Shown: positions 19,354 through 32,209, counted from the stretch's first letter. The stretch: DNA of 64,000 nt from Terriglobus aquaticus (GCF_025685415.1 NZ_JAGSYB010000001.1:3658001-3722000); one strand, 5' to 3'. Translations and numbers: made by a program. Notes: a model not told the origin generated them from the sequence alone.

Positions 19354-20217
19354 CTAGTTCATCCAGCGCTTGTCCTTCGGATCCCGCCGCCGCTCATCTT
19401 CCGGTGAAACGTAGCGGCCCTCGTTGTCGAAATGCACTTCGCGGTTCTGCTTCCGCATGTATACCTGGAAGCTCTTCGCCGCGCGCTTGCGCTTCCACCG
19501 GTAGTAGTCATTGCGCCATCCGTACCACCGCTCACTCAGCGACTTCCCCACACTCCGGTTGCCGTAGCCCACCTTCGCATACCGCACGTAGAGGAACGCA
19601 AACAGGCCGCAGCACAGCTCCAGCGTCGCGCTGAACACCTCGCGCGACCACACCAGCAGTCCAAGCCGCCACACCACCATGATCGCGACCATGTACTTCG
19701 CCTTCATCCGGATCACAAAGAACAGCAGGAACTCCACGTCGCCGTACAGCAGAGCAAACGCCACCAGCACCGCAAACAGCGGCCCAAACATCCCCAGGTA
19801 CAGGCTGTTCGGTCCACCAAACAGCGTCATGCCCGCCGGCATCATTCGTCCCAGTGCGGCCAGCAGCACTGCTGCCGCTCCGCCTGCGACCGCAGAGCCC
19901 ACGTACAGCCGCACCAGCCATTGCGCGCCCCGCGTCTCCTCCAGCGTCGTCGCCGTAAACCACAGGGTCAGCAGGGCAAACGCAGTATTCAGAAATCCAA
20001 TGTTGATCACCGGATACGTGAACACCTGCCACACCCAGCCGTGCAGCGCTACAAAGGGCATCAGCCCCAGCGTGACCAGCAGCCGCGAGTACAACCCCGG
20101 CGCAAACCAGCTCAGCAGACCCAGCGCGAAAAAAATAACCAGGTTCAACAGCACCAGCTTGCGGGTCGCACCCGCAAACGGTGGCAGCGTCAGTGTCGTG
20201 CTTCCCGTGGAACGCAT
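19354..20217 (-). CDS. Rhomboid-like membrane protein lacking the catalytic serine motif
   Basis: This 287-residue protein has about six membrane helices (residues 22-210) followed by a very basic and then acidic cytoplasmic tail (YYRWKRKRAAK, ending EDERRRDPKDKRWMN). Helix order and loop pattern resemble rhomboids. Where an active enzyme has GxSG, this protein reads YLGMFG, and no matching late-helix histidine is evident. It is therefore likely a non-proteolytic pseudo-rhomboid. The start at 20217 has AAAGGGG upstream. The role is unknown; partner binding or membrane-protein quality control is conceivable. Confidence 0.6.
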   Translation of the reverse strand: MRSTGSTTLTLPPFAGATRKLVLLNLVIFFALGLLSWFAPGLYSRLLVTLGLMPFVALHGWVWQVFTYPVINIGFLNTAFALLTLWFTATTLEETRGAQWLVRLYVGSAVAGGAAAVLLAALGRMMPAGMTLFGGPNSLYLGMFGPLFAVLVAFALLYGDVEFLLFFVIRMKAKYMVAIMVVWRLGLLVWSREVFSATLELCCGLFAFLYVRYAKVGYGNRSVGKSLSERWYGWRNDYYRWKRKRAAKSFQVYMRKQNREVHFDNEGRYVSPEDERRRDPKDKRWMN

Positions 20218-20361
20218 CCCCTTTATCCTATGCTCCGTCTGCTACGGTCAGAATGTGTCCGGAGTCCGGGCAAACAACCCCGCCACACCGTCTCGCGTCT
20301 GCTGTGAAAACAGGGGATGTGCTCTGAACCACTCCCGGTGCCCAACAGAAGGAAGGATCCA

Positions 20362-20574
20362 ATGGCTGCTACCTGCCCCGAGTGCGACAACCCCCTCGAC
20401 ATCGACGTGGACGACGTGGAAGAAGGGGAAACCGTCACCTGTGACGAGTGCGGTACCGAGCTGGAGGTCATCTCCACCGAGCCGCTGCAACTCTCCGTGG
20501 TCGACGCCGAAGGCTACGACGACGAAGACGACGGGTACCGTCACACCGGCAGCGACGACGAGGACGACGAGTAG
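20362..20574 (+). CDS. LysW-like acidic zinc-ribbon protein
   Basis: This 70-residue protein starts MAATCPECDNPLDID and contains a second CDECG, so two CxxC pairs (Cys5/Cys8 and Cys31/Cys34) form a zinc ribbon. The spacing and the following TELEVISTEPLQL match LysW, the amino-group carrier protein of lysine and arginine synthesis. True LysW ends in EDWGE, whose terminal glutamate carries the substrate. This protein instead ends in a longer acidic tail, DDEDDE. No LysX/ArgX ligase is nearby. GGAAGGA precedes the start. It is either a divergent carrier or a separate small zinc protein. Confidence 0.65.
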   Translation: MAATCPECDNPLDIDVDDVEEGETVTCDECGTELEVISTEPLQLSVVDAEGYDDEDDGYRHTGSDDEDDE

Positions 20575-20673
20575 CGCCGCCACACGGGTCTTCACCGCGC
20601 GACCTTGCGCCGGCAACCGTGTTCTTACCTGGCAGAAGGAGCGTGGCGCTCGCCGCCACGTATACTGCAAGCC

Positions 20674-21060
20674 ATGAGCCTCATTCGCCGTATTCGCATC
20701 GTTTCCGGTCGCCATCTGCGTTCCGCGATGCTCCTGCCTGGTCTCGTCGTTCTGGCCAGCACGGCCGTCTCGCTTACTCCGGTCGCGCATGCCCAGGCAG
20801 CGCAGCCTCGAACGGTCGACGGCAAGGTCGTCAGCGGCGGCCAGCCCGTCAAGGGCGCGGTCGTTCACCTGAAGGACACCCGCACCCTGGCGCAGAAGAG
20901 CTACATCACCGCCGAAGACGGCACCTACCGCTTCGCCCAGCTCTCCAGCACCTCCGACTACGAGGTCTGGGCCGAAAGCAACGGCAAGAAGAGCTCGACC
21001 AAGACGATCAGCTCCTTCGACAACAAGTCCAGCTTCAACTACACGCTCAAGGTCGACTAG
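20674..21060 (+). CDS. Small secreted carboxypeptidase-regulatory-like protein
   Basis: This 128-residue protein has a basic start and a hydrophobic export signal (about 18-40, ending AHAQA). A single carboxypeptidase-regulatory-like beta-sandwich follows (about 45-126), beginning TVDGKVVSGGQPVKGAVVHLKD. These domains also cap the N-terminus of the Oar-like receptors in this window, but here the domain stands alone. It should be periplasmic or surface-located. A TATACT element lies just upstream of the start. The function is unknown; it may act as a structural or binding module. Confidence 0.7.
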   Translation: MSLIRRIRIVSGRHLRSAMLLPGLVVLASTAVSLTPVAHAQAAQPRTVDGKVVSGGQPVKGAVVHLKDTRTLAQKSYITAEDGTYRFAQLSSTSDYEVWAESNGKKSSTKTISSFDNKSSFNYTLKVD

Positions 21061-21248
21061 CTCTCAGCGCCACGATTCGTGGCACTAAGACGACCCATTC
21101 GGCACGTACATGGAAGTTCGATCCACCCAGGCAGACAAGCCCCGTTCTTCGTGCGCACCTGCCGCGAAGATCGGGGCTTAACTGCTGGTTCTGACAAACA
21201 GCCATCCACCTCGTGACCCGACCGCGAGTCGAACAAGGACGCAAACAG

Positions 21249-21274
21249 AAAAGCCCTGCCGAAGCAGGGCTTTT
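21249..21274 (-). terminator. Intrinsic terminator of rplU-rpmA
   Basis: An 11-bp perfect stem (AAAAGCCCTGC / GCAGGGCTTTT, 21249-21259 and 21264-21274) with loop CGAA lies directly after rpmA. In the minus-strand reading the stem ends in a run of Ts, as expected for Rho-independent termination. Confidence 0.85.
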
Positions 21275-21290
21275 CTACATCTGTCTAAAA

Positions 21291-21551
21291 CTACGCCGCA
21301 ACCGGCTCCACCGAAACGAACCGGCCATGGTTACCACGGTCCGAGAACTTCACGCGTCCGCCAACCTTGGCGAACAGGGTGTCGTCCTTGCCACGGCCCA
21401 CGTTCAGGCCGGCCTTGATCGGTGTTCCACGCTGCCGCACGATGATCGACCCACCGGTGACCACTTCGCCCGCAAACGCCTTTACGCCCAACCGCTGTGC
21501 ATTGGAATCGCGGCCGTTGGAAGAGCTTCCGCCGCCTTTTTTATGTGCCAT
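21291..21551 (-). CDS. rpmA: 50S ribosomal protein L27
   Basis: This 86-residue protein begins [20 protein letters not shown], the conserved L27 N-terminus that reaches the peptidyl-transferase centre. The conserved RQRGT and [10 protein letters not shown] segments follow. Length is normal. It follows rplU by 66 bp in the usual L21-L27 order and ends at a strong terminator. Confidence 0.98.
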   Translation of the reverse strand: MAHKKGGGSSSNGRDSNAQRLGVKAFAGEVVTGGSIIVRQRGTPIKAGLNVGRGKDDTLFAKVGGRVKFSDRGNHGRFVSVEPVAA

Positions 21552-21617
21552 CTCTGTCTCTCGCTCTCAGGCGGCCCCTTCGGACCGCGATCTTTCGAAC
21601 CGGCAGGGCCGGGGAAG

Positions 21618-21950
21618 TTACTTGTTCTCGGCCTTGAAGCTCTTGCCGTTCACCAGGATCTCGTTGATGCGGACCTCGACAAAGCCCTGACGATGTCCCT
21701 GCATCTTCTTGTACTGCTTCTTCCGCTTGAAGTGGAAGACCAGGATCTTGTCGCCGCGGCCTTCGCCCACAACCTCGGCCAGCACCTTCGCGCCACCCAG
21801 CTCCTGCTCAAAGCTGCCCGCTTCGCCGCTCACGGCCAGCACATCGCTGAACTCGATCTTGCCGTCTTCGTGCGCCAGCGTCTCCACGCGCACGGTCTCA
21901 CCGGGAGCTACGCGGTACTGCTTGCCACCTGTCCGAATCACTGCGTACAT
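21618..21950 (-). CDS. rplU: 50S ribosomal protein L21
   Basis: This 110-residue protein begins MYAVIRTGGKQYRV, the L21 signature opening. It also contains the conserved KILVFHFKRKKQYKKMQGHRQ segment that contacts 23S rRNA. Length is normal. GGAGG precedes the ATG at good spacing. It is first gene of the rplU-rpmA operon. The roughly 250-bp upstream leader may carry its promoter. Confidence 0.98.
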   Translation of the reverse strand: MYAVIRTGGKQYRVAPGETVRVETLAHEDGKIEFSDVLAVSGEAGSFEQELGGAKVLAEVVGEGRGDKILVFHFKRKKQYKKMQGHRQGFVEVRINEILVNGKSFKAENK

Positions 21951-22202
21951 CTTTCAAACCTCCGCGCGTTCGCCCGGTGGGCGACGCGTTGCTGGAGCAA
22001 ACCGTAGCCGGCCTAACCCCGCTCAACCTGTCCGTGAGGAGCCTCGGGCTCCGGGTCCGCGCCGCTTCCGGCTCGTCCGGCAGGCCGCACCGGGATCACT
22101 CACCCGCACAGCCGCCTGTTCCGCTCAACCCTCGAAGCATACCTCGAACAGAGCCTCAGGTCAACCCCGCCACACTTCTGCGGCGAACTCCCTGCCCAAA
22201 TA
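21951..22202 (-). other. rplU upstream leader, no gene
   Basis: This stretch between rplU and the msrB terminator has no credible reading frame. It is GC-rich and contains a tight hairpin at 22038-22052 (GGAGCC-TCG-GGCTCC). It presumably holds the ribosomal-protein promoter and a structured 5' leader. I could not identify a known leader motif. Confidence 0.4.
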
Positions 22203-22230
22203 GATCAGGGGCCGTAACGGCCCCCTGATC
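22203..22230 (-). terminator. Terminator hairpin downstream of msrB
   Basis: GATCAGGGGCCG (22203-22214) and CGGCCCCCTGATC (22218-22230) pair with one bulged C around loop TAA. It begins 22 bp after the msrB stop. The very strong stem suits termination of msrB transcription before it reaches rplU. Confidence 0.7.
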
Positions 22231-22251
22231 CAACCCACATCGCGGCTCAGC

Positions 22252-22692
22252 TTACTTCGATCCACCCTCAACCCCTTCAAAGTTCAGGGAAGCCGAGTTG
22301 ATGCAGTACCGCAGCCCCGTCGGCCGCGGCCCATCCGGGAACACATGCCCCAGGTGCGATCCGCAGTTGCTGCAGACTACCTCCACCCGCCGCATGCCAT
22401 AGCTGTTGTCCTCGATCGCCTTCACCGCCGTCGGCGACACCGGCTCATAAAAGCTCGGCCACCCCGACCCCGACTCGAACTTGTGGTCGCTCTTGAACAG
22501 CGGCGCATTGCACGCGCCACAGTGGTACAGCCCGTCCGCGTGGTTCTCGTACAGCTTGCCCGTAAACGCCCGTTCCGTGCCCTTGCCGCGCAGAATCGCA
22601 AACTGCTCCGGCGACAGCAACTCGCGCCACTCCGCCTCGGTCTTCTCCACCGCGTAGCCGCTGCCGGCCGTCGTTTCCGTCCCATTCGCCAT
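22252..22692 (-). CDS. msrB: Peptide-methionine (R)-S-oxide reductase
   Basis: This 146-residue SelR-domain enzyme reduces methionine-R-sulfoxide in proteins. The zinc site uses CGAC and CSNC pairs. The catalytic cysteine is in RYCIN near the C-terminus, with the conserved GSGWPSF substrate loop. There is no signal peptide, so it is cytoplasmic. The start at MANGTE has GAGGTGGAAACG upstream; the in-frame codons before it lack an SD. It lies 66 bp downstream of ridA on the same strand, so the two stress-protection genes may be co-transcribed. Confidence 0.96.
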   Translation of the reverse strand: MANGTETTAGSGYAVEKTEAEWRELLSPEQFAILRGKGTERAFTGKLYENHADGLYHCGACNAPLFKSDHKFESGSGWPSFYEPVSPTAVKAIEDNSYGMRRVEVVCSNCGSHLGHVFPDGPRPTGLRYCINSASLNFEGVEGGSK

Positions 22693-22758
22693 CGTTTCCA
22701 CCTCGTACTGATTAGATGGATTTCCGGCCCACACGTTGCGACCGGCCGACCCGAACCG

Positions 22759-23154
22759 CTAGGCGAAGCGCGCGACCGCCTCGATCTCCACACGCGCATC
22801 CCGCGGCAGCCGCGCCACCTGCACCGTCGACCGCGCCGGCATCACTTCGGCCCCCGCAAATGCCTCGGCATAAATCGCGTTCACCGCAGCAAAGTCGTTC
22901 ATGTCCGCCAGAAACACCGTCGTCTTCACCACGTCCGTCATTTGCAATCCGGCCGCGCCCACCACCGCTGCCAGGTTCTTCAACACCTGCCGCGCCTCGG
23001 CCTCCACGCCGCCGCTCACCAGCGCACCGCTCGCCGGATCGAACCCGACCTGGCCCGACGTAAAAAGCAGATCCCCTGACCGGACCGCCTGGCTGTAGGG
23101 ACCAATGGCGGCGGGCGCATCCTGCGTTGCAATAGCTGCTTTGTTCTGAGGCAT
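22759..23154 (-). CDS. ridA: RidA family enamine/imine deaminase
   Basis: This 131-residue protein has the YjgF/YER057c/UK114 fold signature IGPYSQAV near the N-terminus. The catalytic arginine is in MPARSTVQVARLP near the C-terminus. RidA hydrolyses reactive 2-aminoacrylate-type intermediates from PLP enzymes and works as a cytoplasmic trimer. The start at MPQNKAAIAT was chosen for normal family length and the TTTTGGGGT upstream; ten extra codons are possible. It is followed by msrB. Confidence 0.95.
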   Translation of the reverse strand: MPQNKAAIATQDAPAAIGPYSQAVRSGDLLFTSGQVGFDPASGALVSGGVEAEARQVLKNLAAVVGAAGLQMTDVVKTTVFLADMNDFAAVNAIYAEAFAGAEVMPARSTVQVARLPRDARVEIEAVARFA

Positions 23155-23473
23155 ACCCCAAAATACCAGCCCAGCCGTAAGCACGCTCCGAGCCGAACTC
23201 CCGCCAAACCAACCTCCGCCACCGGCGCTTTTCCTGCAAATCCGCCCACTCTGACCATTACTTCACGGTTACCAACCCATTCGTGGGATCGGATTCTGAG
23301 CTGTTTCTCATGTACCTTGGCGTCGCTCAGGCGTTTGCACCCGTTCCCCGCAAAGGGGCAGCAGCCCTCAGGCTGTAGCCCCGTTCTCGCAGCCGCAGGC
23401 TGCCGCGGGTGCAGCCCGTTCGCTGAGCGCGCCAGGGTCACCAACATCTCGTTTCTGGGAGGGAGTTCGCCGC
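23155..23473. other. Divergent intergenic region with GC-rich palindromes
   Basis: This 319-bp space lies between ridA (minus) and the outer membrane protein gene (plus). It carries two palindromes, CAGCC-CTCA-GGCTG (23362-23375) and GCAGCC-GCA-GGCTGC (23389-23403). It also has GCAGCCC repeats at 23361 and 23411. I see no gene. Promoters for both flanking genes must lie here, but no convincing -35/-10 pair stands out. Confidence 0.4.
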
Positions 23474-25204
23474 ATGCAGGTCCGGTTCTGGAAGATGCTC
23501 CTGGCGACAGCTCTCAGCGGTCTGCTGCTGTCGTGGCTGCTTCCCGCCACCGTGAGCGCGCAGGCCCTGGCGAGCAATCCCAACGACTGGCCCACCTCCC
23601 GCGTCGACCTCTTCGCCGGCTACAGCTACCTGAAACCCATGCACGCCAACGTGGGCACCGCCAACGAGGCCAAGCCCATCACCACCGGCGGCCTCTTCAG
23701 CGTCGCCGGCTATTTCAACAATGTTCTGGGCGTGGAACTTGCCGGCTCCTACCACCCCAGCGGCCCCAACGATTGCGTCGAATCCGTCCAGGGCGGCCTG
23801 ATTGTGCGCCACAATATCAGTCGCCTCGTTCCCTTCGTTCACGCTCTGGGCGGCGGCTCCAAGGTCGGCGGGCCTGACGCGCAGCCCTGCACCTGGGGTC
23901 ATGGCTACACCGCCGGCATCGGCGTCGACTTCGACCTCCACACCCTCCACAACCATCTCGCCATCCGCCCCATCCAGGCCGACTACAACTACAACTACGT
24001 CGACTTCGGGCCCTCGAATCCGCCGGCCAACACCTCCGGCGGCATCATCAAGATGAACGCCTACTCGCTGTCCACCGGCCTCGTCGTCCGCTTCGGCGAC
24101 ACCGGTTCCCGTGGCGAAACCAGCTACGGCCCCGCGCTCGCGTGCGAGGCCAATCCCACCACCGTCAATTCCGGTGAGCCCGTCACCGTCACCTCCAGCA
24201 ACACCGGCCTGAACAAAAATCGCCGCACCACCTATACCTGGACCACCACAGGCGGCAAGCTCTCCGGCTCCGGCGAGACCATCCAGATCGCCACCGACGG
24301 CCTAGCCCCCGGCACCTACACCGTGAACGGCCGCGTCATGCAGGGCGGCCACCTCTCTCAGCAGGCCACCTGCCGCGCGGAGTTTCAGGTCACCGGCCCG
24401 GCTAATGCCACCGCAACCTCTACAGCGCCAGCCAACGGCACCGCACTCCCGACCTCGCCTGCCAACAGCAGGGCACTCTCGGCATTACCGGCAACTTCCG
24501 CCACGTCGGGCGCCTCGCTTACCGTCGGCTGCACCGCCGCCCCGGCCATGCTCAACCCCGGCGAAAGCGCCACCCTCACTACCAGCGTCAGCGGCAACGG
24601 GGGCCGCTCGCTCACCTACAGCTACACCGCCTCCGCCGGTCAGGCCAGCGGCACCGGACCAACCGGCACCCTCAACTCCGGCGGCGCCGCACCCGGCGAC
24701 ATCATCGCCACCTGCACCGCGACTGACACCTCGGGCGCCACCGGCAGCGCCAACACCACCGTCCGCGTCATCGACCCGCGGTCTGCCGCCGCTGCGGCGA
24801 CCCAGGCCATGTGCACCATCAGCTTCGAGCGCGATCGCCGCCGCCCCGCCCGCGTCGACAACGAAGCCAAGGGCTGCCTCGACGACATCGCCATCAATCT
24901 CCAGCGCGACTCCGGCTCAGAGCTCGTCATGATCGGCAACAACAGCACCGGCGAACGCACCGACACCGCCGCCGAACGCGCCGCCAACGCCAAGCTCTAT
25001 CTCACCCGCGAAAAGGGCGTCGACCCTGCCCGCATCTCGCTGCGCATTGGCCAGGCCGGCGACCGCAGCGTCACCAGCACCCTGATTCCGGCCGGCGCGC
25101 ACTACGACGATTCCATGTCCGTCCCGGTCAACGAGTCCGCCGTGCAGCACAGCGGCGAGGCCTACGGAACACCGCAGTCCACCCGCCAGACGCACCGGCG
25201 CTGA
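23474..25204 (+). CDS. Outer membrane beta-barrel protein with Ig-like repeats and OmpA-like C-terminus
   Basis: This 576-residue protein has a signal peptide (1-30, ending VSAQA). An eight-stranded OmpA-type barrel region follows (about 40-215; opening RVDLFAGYSYLKP). Two Ig/PKD-like segments come next, each starting with a cysteine-bearing strand (LACEANPTTVNSGE and VGCTAAPAMLNPGE), joined by a Ser/Thr/Ala/Pro linker. The last ~130 residues (ERDRRRPARVDNEAKGCLDDIAINLQ, AANAKLYLTREKGVDPARI) resemble the OmpA peptidoglycan-binding domain. A likely role is anchoring the outer membrane to the wall. GGGAGGGAG precedes the start. Confidence 0.75.
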   Translation: MQVRFWKMLLATALSGLLLSWLLPATVSAQALASNPNDWPTSRVDLFAGYSYLKPMHANVGTANEAKPITTGGLFSVAGYFNNVLGVELAGSYHPSGPNDCVESVQGGLIVRHNISRLVPFVHALGGGSKVGGPDAQPCTWGHGYTAGIGVDFDLHTLHNHLAIRPIQADYNYNYVDFGPSNPPANTSGGIIKMNAYSLSTGLVVRFGDTGSRGETSYGPALACEANPTTVNSGEPVTVTSSNTGLNKNRRTTYTWTTTGGKLSGSGETIQIATDGLAPGTYTVNGRVMQGGHLSQQATCRAEFQVTGPANATATSTAPANGTALPTSPANSRALSALPATSATSGASLTVGCTAAPAMLNPGESATLTTSVSGNGGRSLTYSYTASAGQASGTGPTGTLNSGGAAPGDIIATCTATDTSGATGSANTTVRVIDPRSAAAAATQAMCTISFERDRRRPARVDNEAKGCLDDIAINLQRDSGSELVMIGNNSTGERTDTAAERAANAKLYLTREKGVDPARISLRIGQAGDRSVTSTLIPAGAHYDDSMSVPVNESAVQHSGEAYGTPQSTRQTHRR

Positions 25205-25256
25205 CCGCTCCAACATCCGCGCGCGGTCCGCGCATGGACCTCGCCCGTAACTTTGC

Positions 25257-25262
25257 TACACT
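25257..25262 (+). promoter_or_regulatory. Candidate extended -10 for the tRNA-Pro gene
   Basis: TGC-TACACT (box 25257-25262) lies about 90 bp before the tRNA in the gap after the outer membrane protein gene. The -35 region is poor, so this is tentative. Confidence 0.3.
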
Positions 25263-25353
25263 ACAAAGGTTGGTGTTCGCGACCTACCACGCGATCCGCT
25301 GCCAACCGCCTTGCACGCAGACCCATCGCGCAGCAGGGCACCAGCAACACCGT

Positions 25354-25430
25354 CGGGGAGTGGCTCAGCCTGGTAGAGCACCTGGTTCGGGACCAGGGGG
25401 TCGGAGGTTCGAATCCTCTCTCCCCGACCA
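25354..25430 (+). tRNA. tRNA-Pro(CGG)
   Basis: A complete 77-nt cloverleaf is present. The acceptor CGGGGAG (25354-25360) pairs with CTCCCCG (25420-25426), giving the C1-G72 pair typical of bacterial proline tRNAs, and is followed by encoded ACCA. The D-arm is GGCTCAGCCTGGTAGAGC-like. The anticodon stem CCTGG/CCAGG encloses TT-CGG-GA with the anticodon at 25388-25390. The T-arm is GGAGG-TTCGAAT-CCTCT. It reads CCG codons, which are frequent in this GC-rich genome. Confidence 0.96.
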
Positions 25431-25562
25431 TCTTCTAAAACCCTTCAAATCTCTGCACAGCGTGCGATCAAAGGATCGAAGCGTACACCCAGCAGTTCCC
25501 CGGGGAGCTTTCTCCTCACCAGCGGTATACCGTAGGGCTGGACAAGTCGGGCGAGGGAAGCT

Positions 25563-29951
<4,389 letters not shown>

Positions 29952-29985
29952 CGAAGTCGGGAATTCCGCATCGGGGGAAAAGAAT

Positions 29986-30372
29986 TTGGAGACATGCCGG
30001 GTACTTGTCATCGAAGATGAGCTGTTGGTCGGTCTTGATCTCGTTTTCACGCTGCAGGGTGCGGGTTTCCGGCAGGTGGAGCACGCAATGAACGAGCCCG
30101 AAGCCTTGGACCGCCTCCACTCCGAAACCTGGGACGCCGTCGTGGCCGACGCAAACCTGAACGGCCGCGGCATCCACCGCATCGCAGAACTCCTGCAGAA
30201 AAAGCGTCTGCCGTTCCTCGTCGTGACGGGGTACGCCCGCGAGAACCTCCCGGCCGTCATCGGCGAAGCTCCAGTCCTCACCAAGCCCTTTTCTCATCGA
30301 GAGGTCGTTCGCAGCGTGCAGCAACTCTGCGGCTGCCTCCCCAACTTGTTGTCAAGCCCCACCACGGCCTAA
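29986..30372 (+). CDS. Single-domain response regulator
   Basis: This 128-residue receiver domain has the acidic pair Glu10-Asp11 (VLVIEDE), the phospho-accepting Asp55 (AVVADANLNG), Thr81 and the conserved Lys100 (LTKPF). There is no output domain, so it acts by protein interaction, as do partners of HWE kinases. It starts at TTG 29986 with GGGGGAAAAG upstream. It sits 34 bp after the CheB-CheR-HWE kinase, its likely phosphodonor. Confidence 0.9.
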   Translation: METCRVLVIEDELLVGLDLVFTLQGAGFRQVEHAMNEPEALDRLHSETWDAVVADANLNGRGIHRIAELLQKKRLPFLVVTGYARENLPAVIGEAPVLTKPFSHREVVRSVQQLCGCLPNLLSSPTTA

Positions 30373-30389
30373 GACCTGCTCGTTCAGCC

Positions 30390-30568
30390 ACTTACACTTG
30401 GCATGCAATTACTTCCAGACTTCTATACTGGAAGTAGGGGTAGCTGCTTAGAGAAACCTGCCGCGCTTCTGTAACTCTCCGCGCATCAGGAACTTACAGC
30501 TAAGTTTTCTCGAAACAGGAACTTACACTGCCCTCGGAGTGCAACCCTCCTTGTTTGAAGAACTTACA
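30390..30568. repeat. Cluster of ACTTACA repeats with an inverted repeat
   Basis: In the 219-bp gap between two convergent genes, ACTTACA occurs four times (30390-30396, 30492-30498, 30521-30527, 30562-30568). Two copies are part of an identical 12-mer CAGGAACTTACA, 29 bp apart (30487-30498 and 30516-30527), and a third keeps GAACTTACA (30560-30568). A perfect 8-bp inverted repeat (ACTTCCAG-N9-CTGGAAGT, 30411-30435) lies between the first two. The array is AT-richer than its neighbours. It could be a protein-binding array or the relic end of a mobile element. Confidence 0.5.
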
Positions 30569-30591
30569 AAAAGCAGGGGTGGGGGGCGGGG

Positions 30592-31917
30592 TCACATGTA
30601 ATCGACGCCGTACTGCACCGGAATCTGCGTAAACGCAATCCGCGTCGGCGCACTATCCCGCGCCGGCAGCATTCCAGCAAAATGTACCGTCGTGTGACCA
30701 TGCTTCAGGTTCAGCCGATCCAGCGCGCGCGATAATTCGTTCCGCGCATGCGTATCGCGAAACAAGTCCGGTTGCTGCGCGCGCTCATCCGTAAGCCGGT
30801 TCAGCGTGATGCCAACGAAGAACGGCCGCCCAGTGCCTGGCCCGGTCGGCTGCTTCTGCCAAAGCTCGCGCAGCGCTTCCAGGAGCGACAACGTATCCTG
30901 CGTCGCCGGAAACCGCGCCTCCATGCCCCAGTTGTGGTGCCGGATGCCAGAGTGGTGCTGCTGCAGCTTCGCCGCCTGCGCTTCCTCAGCGCGCGAAACC
31001 TGGTAGCGAATCGTAAGCGAAAGCGTTCCGGCGCAGAAGTGCTCCATGCGCAGCCGCATCGCGGCCTTGTGCAACAGCTTGTGCGCGACGGCCCAGGCGC
31101 CCTCCGCTGAGCGATGCTCCGGTGCCAGCACGTGCGAGTGCCCAAGCGACTGCTGCGTCTCGCGCGGCACCGGCGCGCCGTCGTCGCCCGTCACATGCCC
31201 ACGCAGCCAGTGGTACAGCCGCTCGCCCCACACCGAGTTCCACAGCTTGTGCATCTGCTCGCGCGACAGCGCCAGCAACTGCTCCATCGTCGTCACACCC
31301 TTGCGGTTCAGCATCAGCTCCGTGCGCGCGCCCACGCCGGGCAGGTCGCGCAGCTCAAGCTGCAAGAGCGATCGCGGCAACTGCGATGGCAACAGGCCAA
31401 CCAGGCCGTCGGGTTTCTGCATGTCGCTGGCAATCTTCGCCAGGTAGCGGTTCGGAGCCATGCCGATGGAACACCGCAGCGTCTCGCCAACGTCGTCTCG
31501 AATCGCCTGCTTGATGCTCAGCGCGATCTGCCGCGCGCGCGGCGGCTCCTGCTCGCGCCCGATCAACTGACAGGTCACCTCATCGATCGAAGGCACATGC
31601 GCAACAGGGCAACAGCGTTCCACAGCCGCGTGAATCTTGTGGCTGAACTCCGCGTACGTTGTGTGATTGCCTTGCACCAGCAGGATGTCCGGGCAAATCT
31701 GCTTCATGTCCGCGACGCGCGTGCCCGTTTTGATTCCGAGCGCCTTGGCCTCATACGAAGCCGCGATCGCAACCGTGGTATCCGCAAACGTCGGCACCAC
31801 TGCCAGCGGCCGGTTGCGGTACTCCGGATTCAGCTGCTGCTCCACGGAAGCAAAGAAGCTGTTCAGGTCAACGTGCAGAAACCCGAAAAAGTCGTGTTGC
31901 GGCAGGACCAGATCCAC
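30592..31917 (-). CDS. dinB: Y-family DNA polymerase (DinB/Pol IV type)
   Basis: This 441-residue translesion polymerase has its first catalytic Asp in HVDLNSFFASVE (Asp17) and its acidic pair in PSIDEV (about 110-114). Helix-hairpin-helix DLPGVGARTELML lies in the thumb, and a little-finger domain follows. QPDLF near residue 380 matches the beta-clamp-binding pentapeptide but lies further from the C-terminus than usual. The steric-gate region FFASVE is conserved. The start is GTG with AGAGG upstream. It should bypass lesions after DNA damage. No LexA-type box is recognised upstream. Confidence 0.9.
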   Translation of the reverse strand: MDLVLPQHDFFGFLHVDLNSFFASVEQQLNPEYRNRPLAVVPTFADTTVAIAASYEAKALGIKTGTRVADMKQICPDILLVQGNHTTYAEFSHKIHAAVERCCPVAHVPSIDEVTCQLIGREQEPPRARQIALSIKQAIRDDVGETLRCSIGMAPNRYLAKIASDMQKPDGLVGLLPSQLPRSLLQLELRDLPGVGARTELMLNRKGVTTMEQLLALSREQMHKLWNSVWGERLYHWLRGHVTGDDGAPVPRETQQSLGHSHVLAPEHRSAEGAWAVAHKLLHKAAMRLRMEHFCAGTLSLTIRYQVSRAEEAQAAKLQQHHSGIRHHNWGMEARFPATQDTLSLLEALRELWQKQPTGPGTGRPFFVGITLNRLTDERAQQPDLFRDTHARNELSRALDRLNLKHGHTTVHFAGMLPARDSAPTRIAFTQIPVQYGVDYM

Positions 31918-32104
31918 GACAGCCTCTCTCCACCAGTTTATTCACCTCACGAGAGGCAGGCGTGCACGCGGCGGACGCGGCATTTCGAACAGGTACAGGG
32001 CACTATTGCCGCTCCGCAACTGTTCACCTGACGTCCCGGAGCGCAACTGACGATTGAGCGCATCAAGAAGTTTCGGGGATTGCGTAAAAAGATCGCTCTC
32101 GTCG

Positions 32105-32132
32105 TTGGAAAGTCCGAATGTCCTGCTATAGT
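32105..32132 (+). promoter_or_regulatory. Candidate sigma-70-type promoter of the second Oar-like receptor
   Basis: TTGGAA (32105-32110), a 16-bp spacer and TATAGT (32127-32132), preceded by TGC, precede the receptor start by about 78 bp. This is the clearest promoter-like sequence in the 292-bp region between dinB and the receptor gene. Confidence 0.5.
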
Positions 32133-32209
32133 CGCTCCATTCACCCAATCTTTACAGAGGTTTGCTGCGATGGAGCGCTCTTCGCGGCAGATCGCGGAGT
32201 CGTGTCTCG

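Noticed and set aside
20362-20574. Calling this a functional LysW
   Set aside because: The defining EDWGE C-terminus and partner ligase are missing, so only 'LysW-like' is supported.
30390-30568. CRISPR array
   Set aside because: Repeats are only 7-12 bp, spacing is irregular and no cas gene is nearby.
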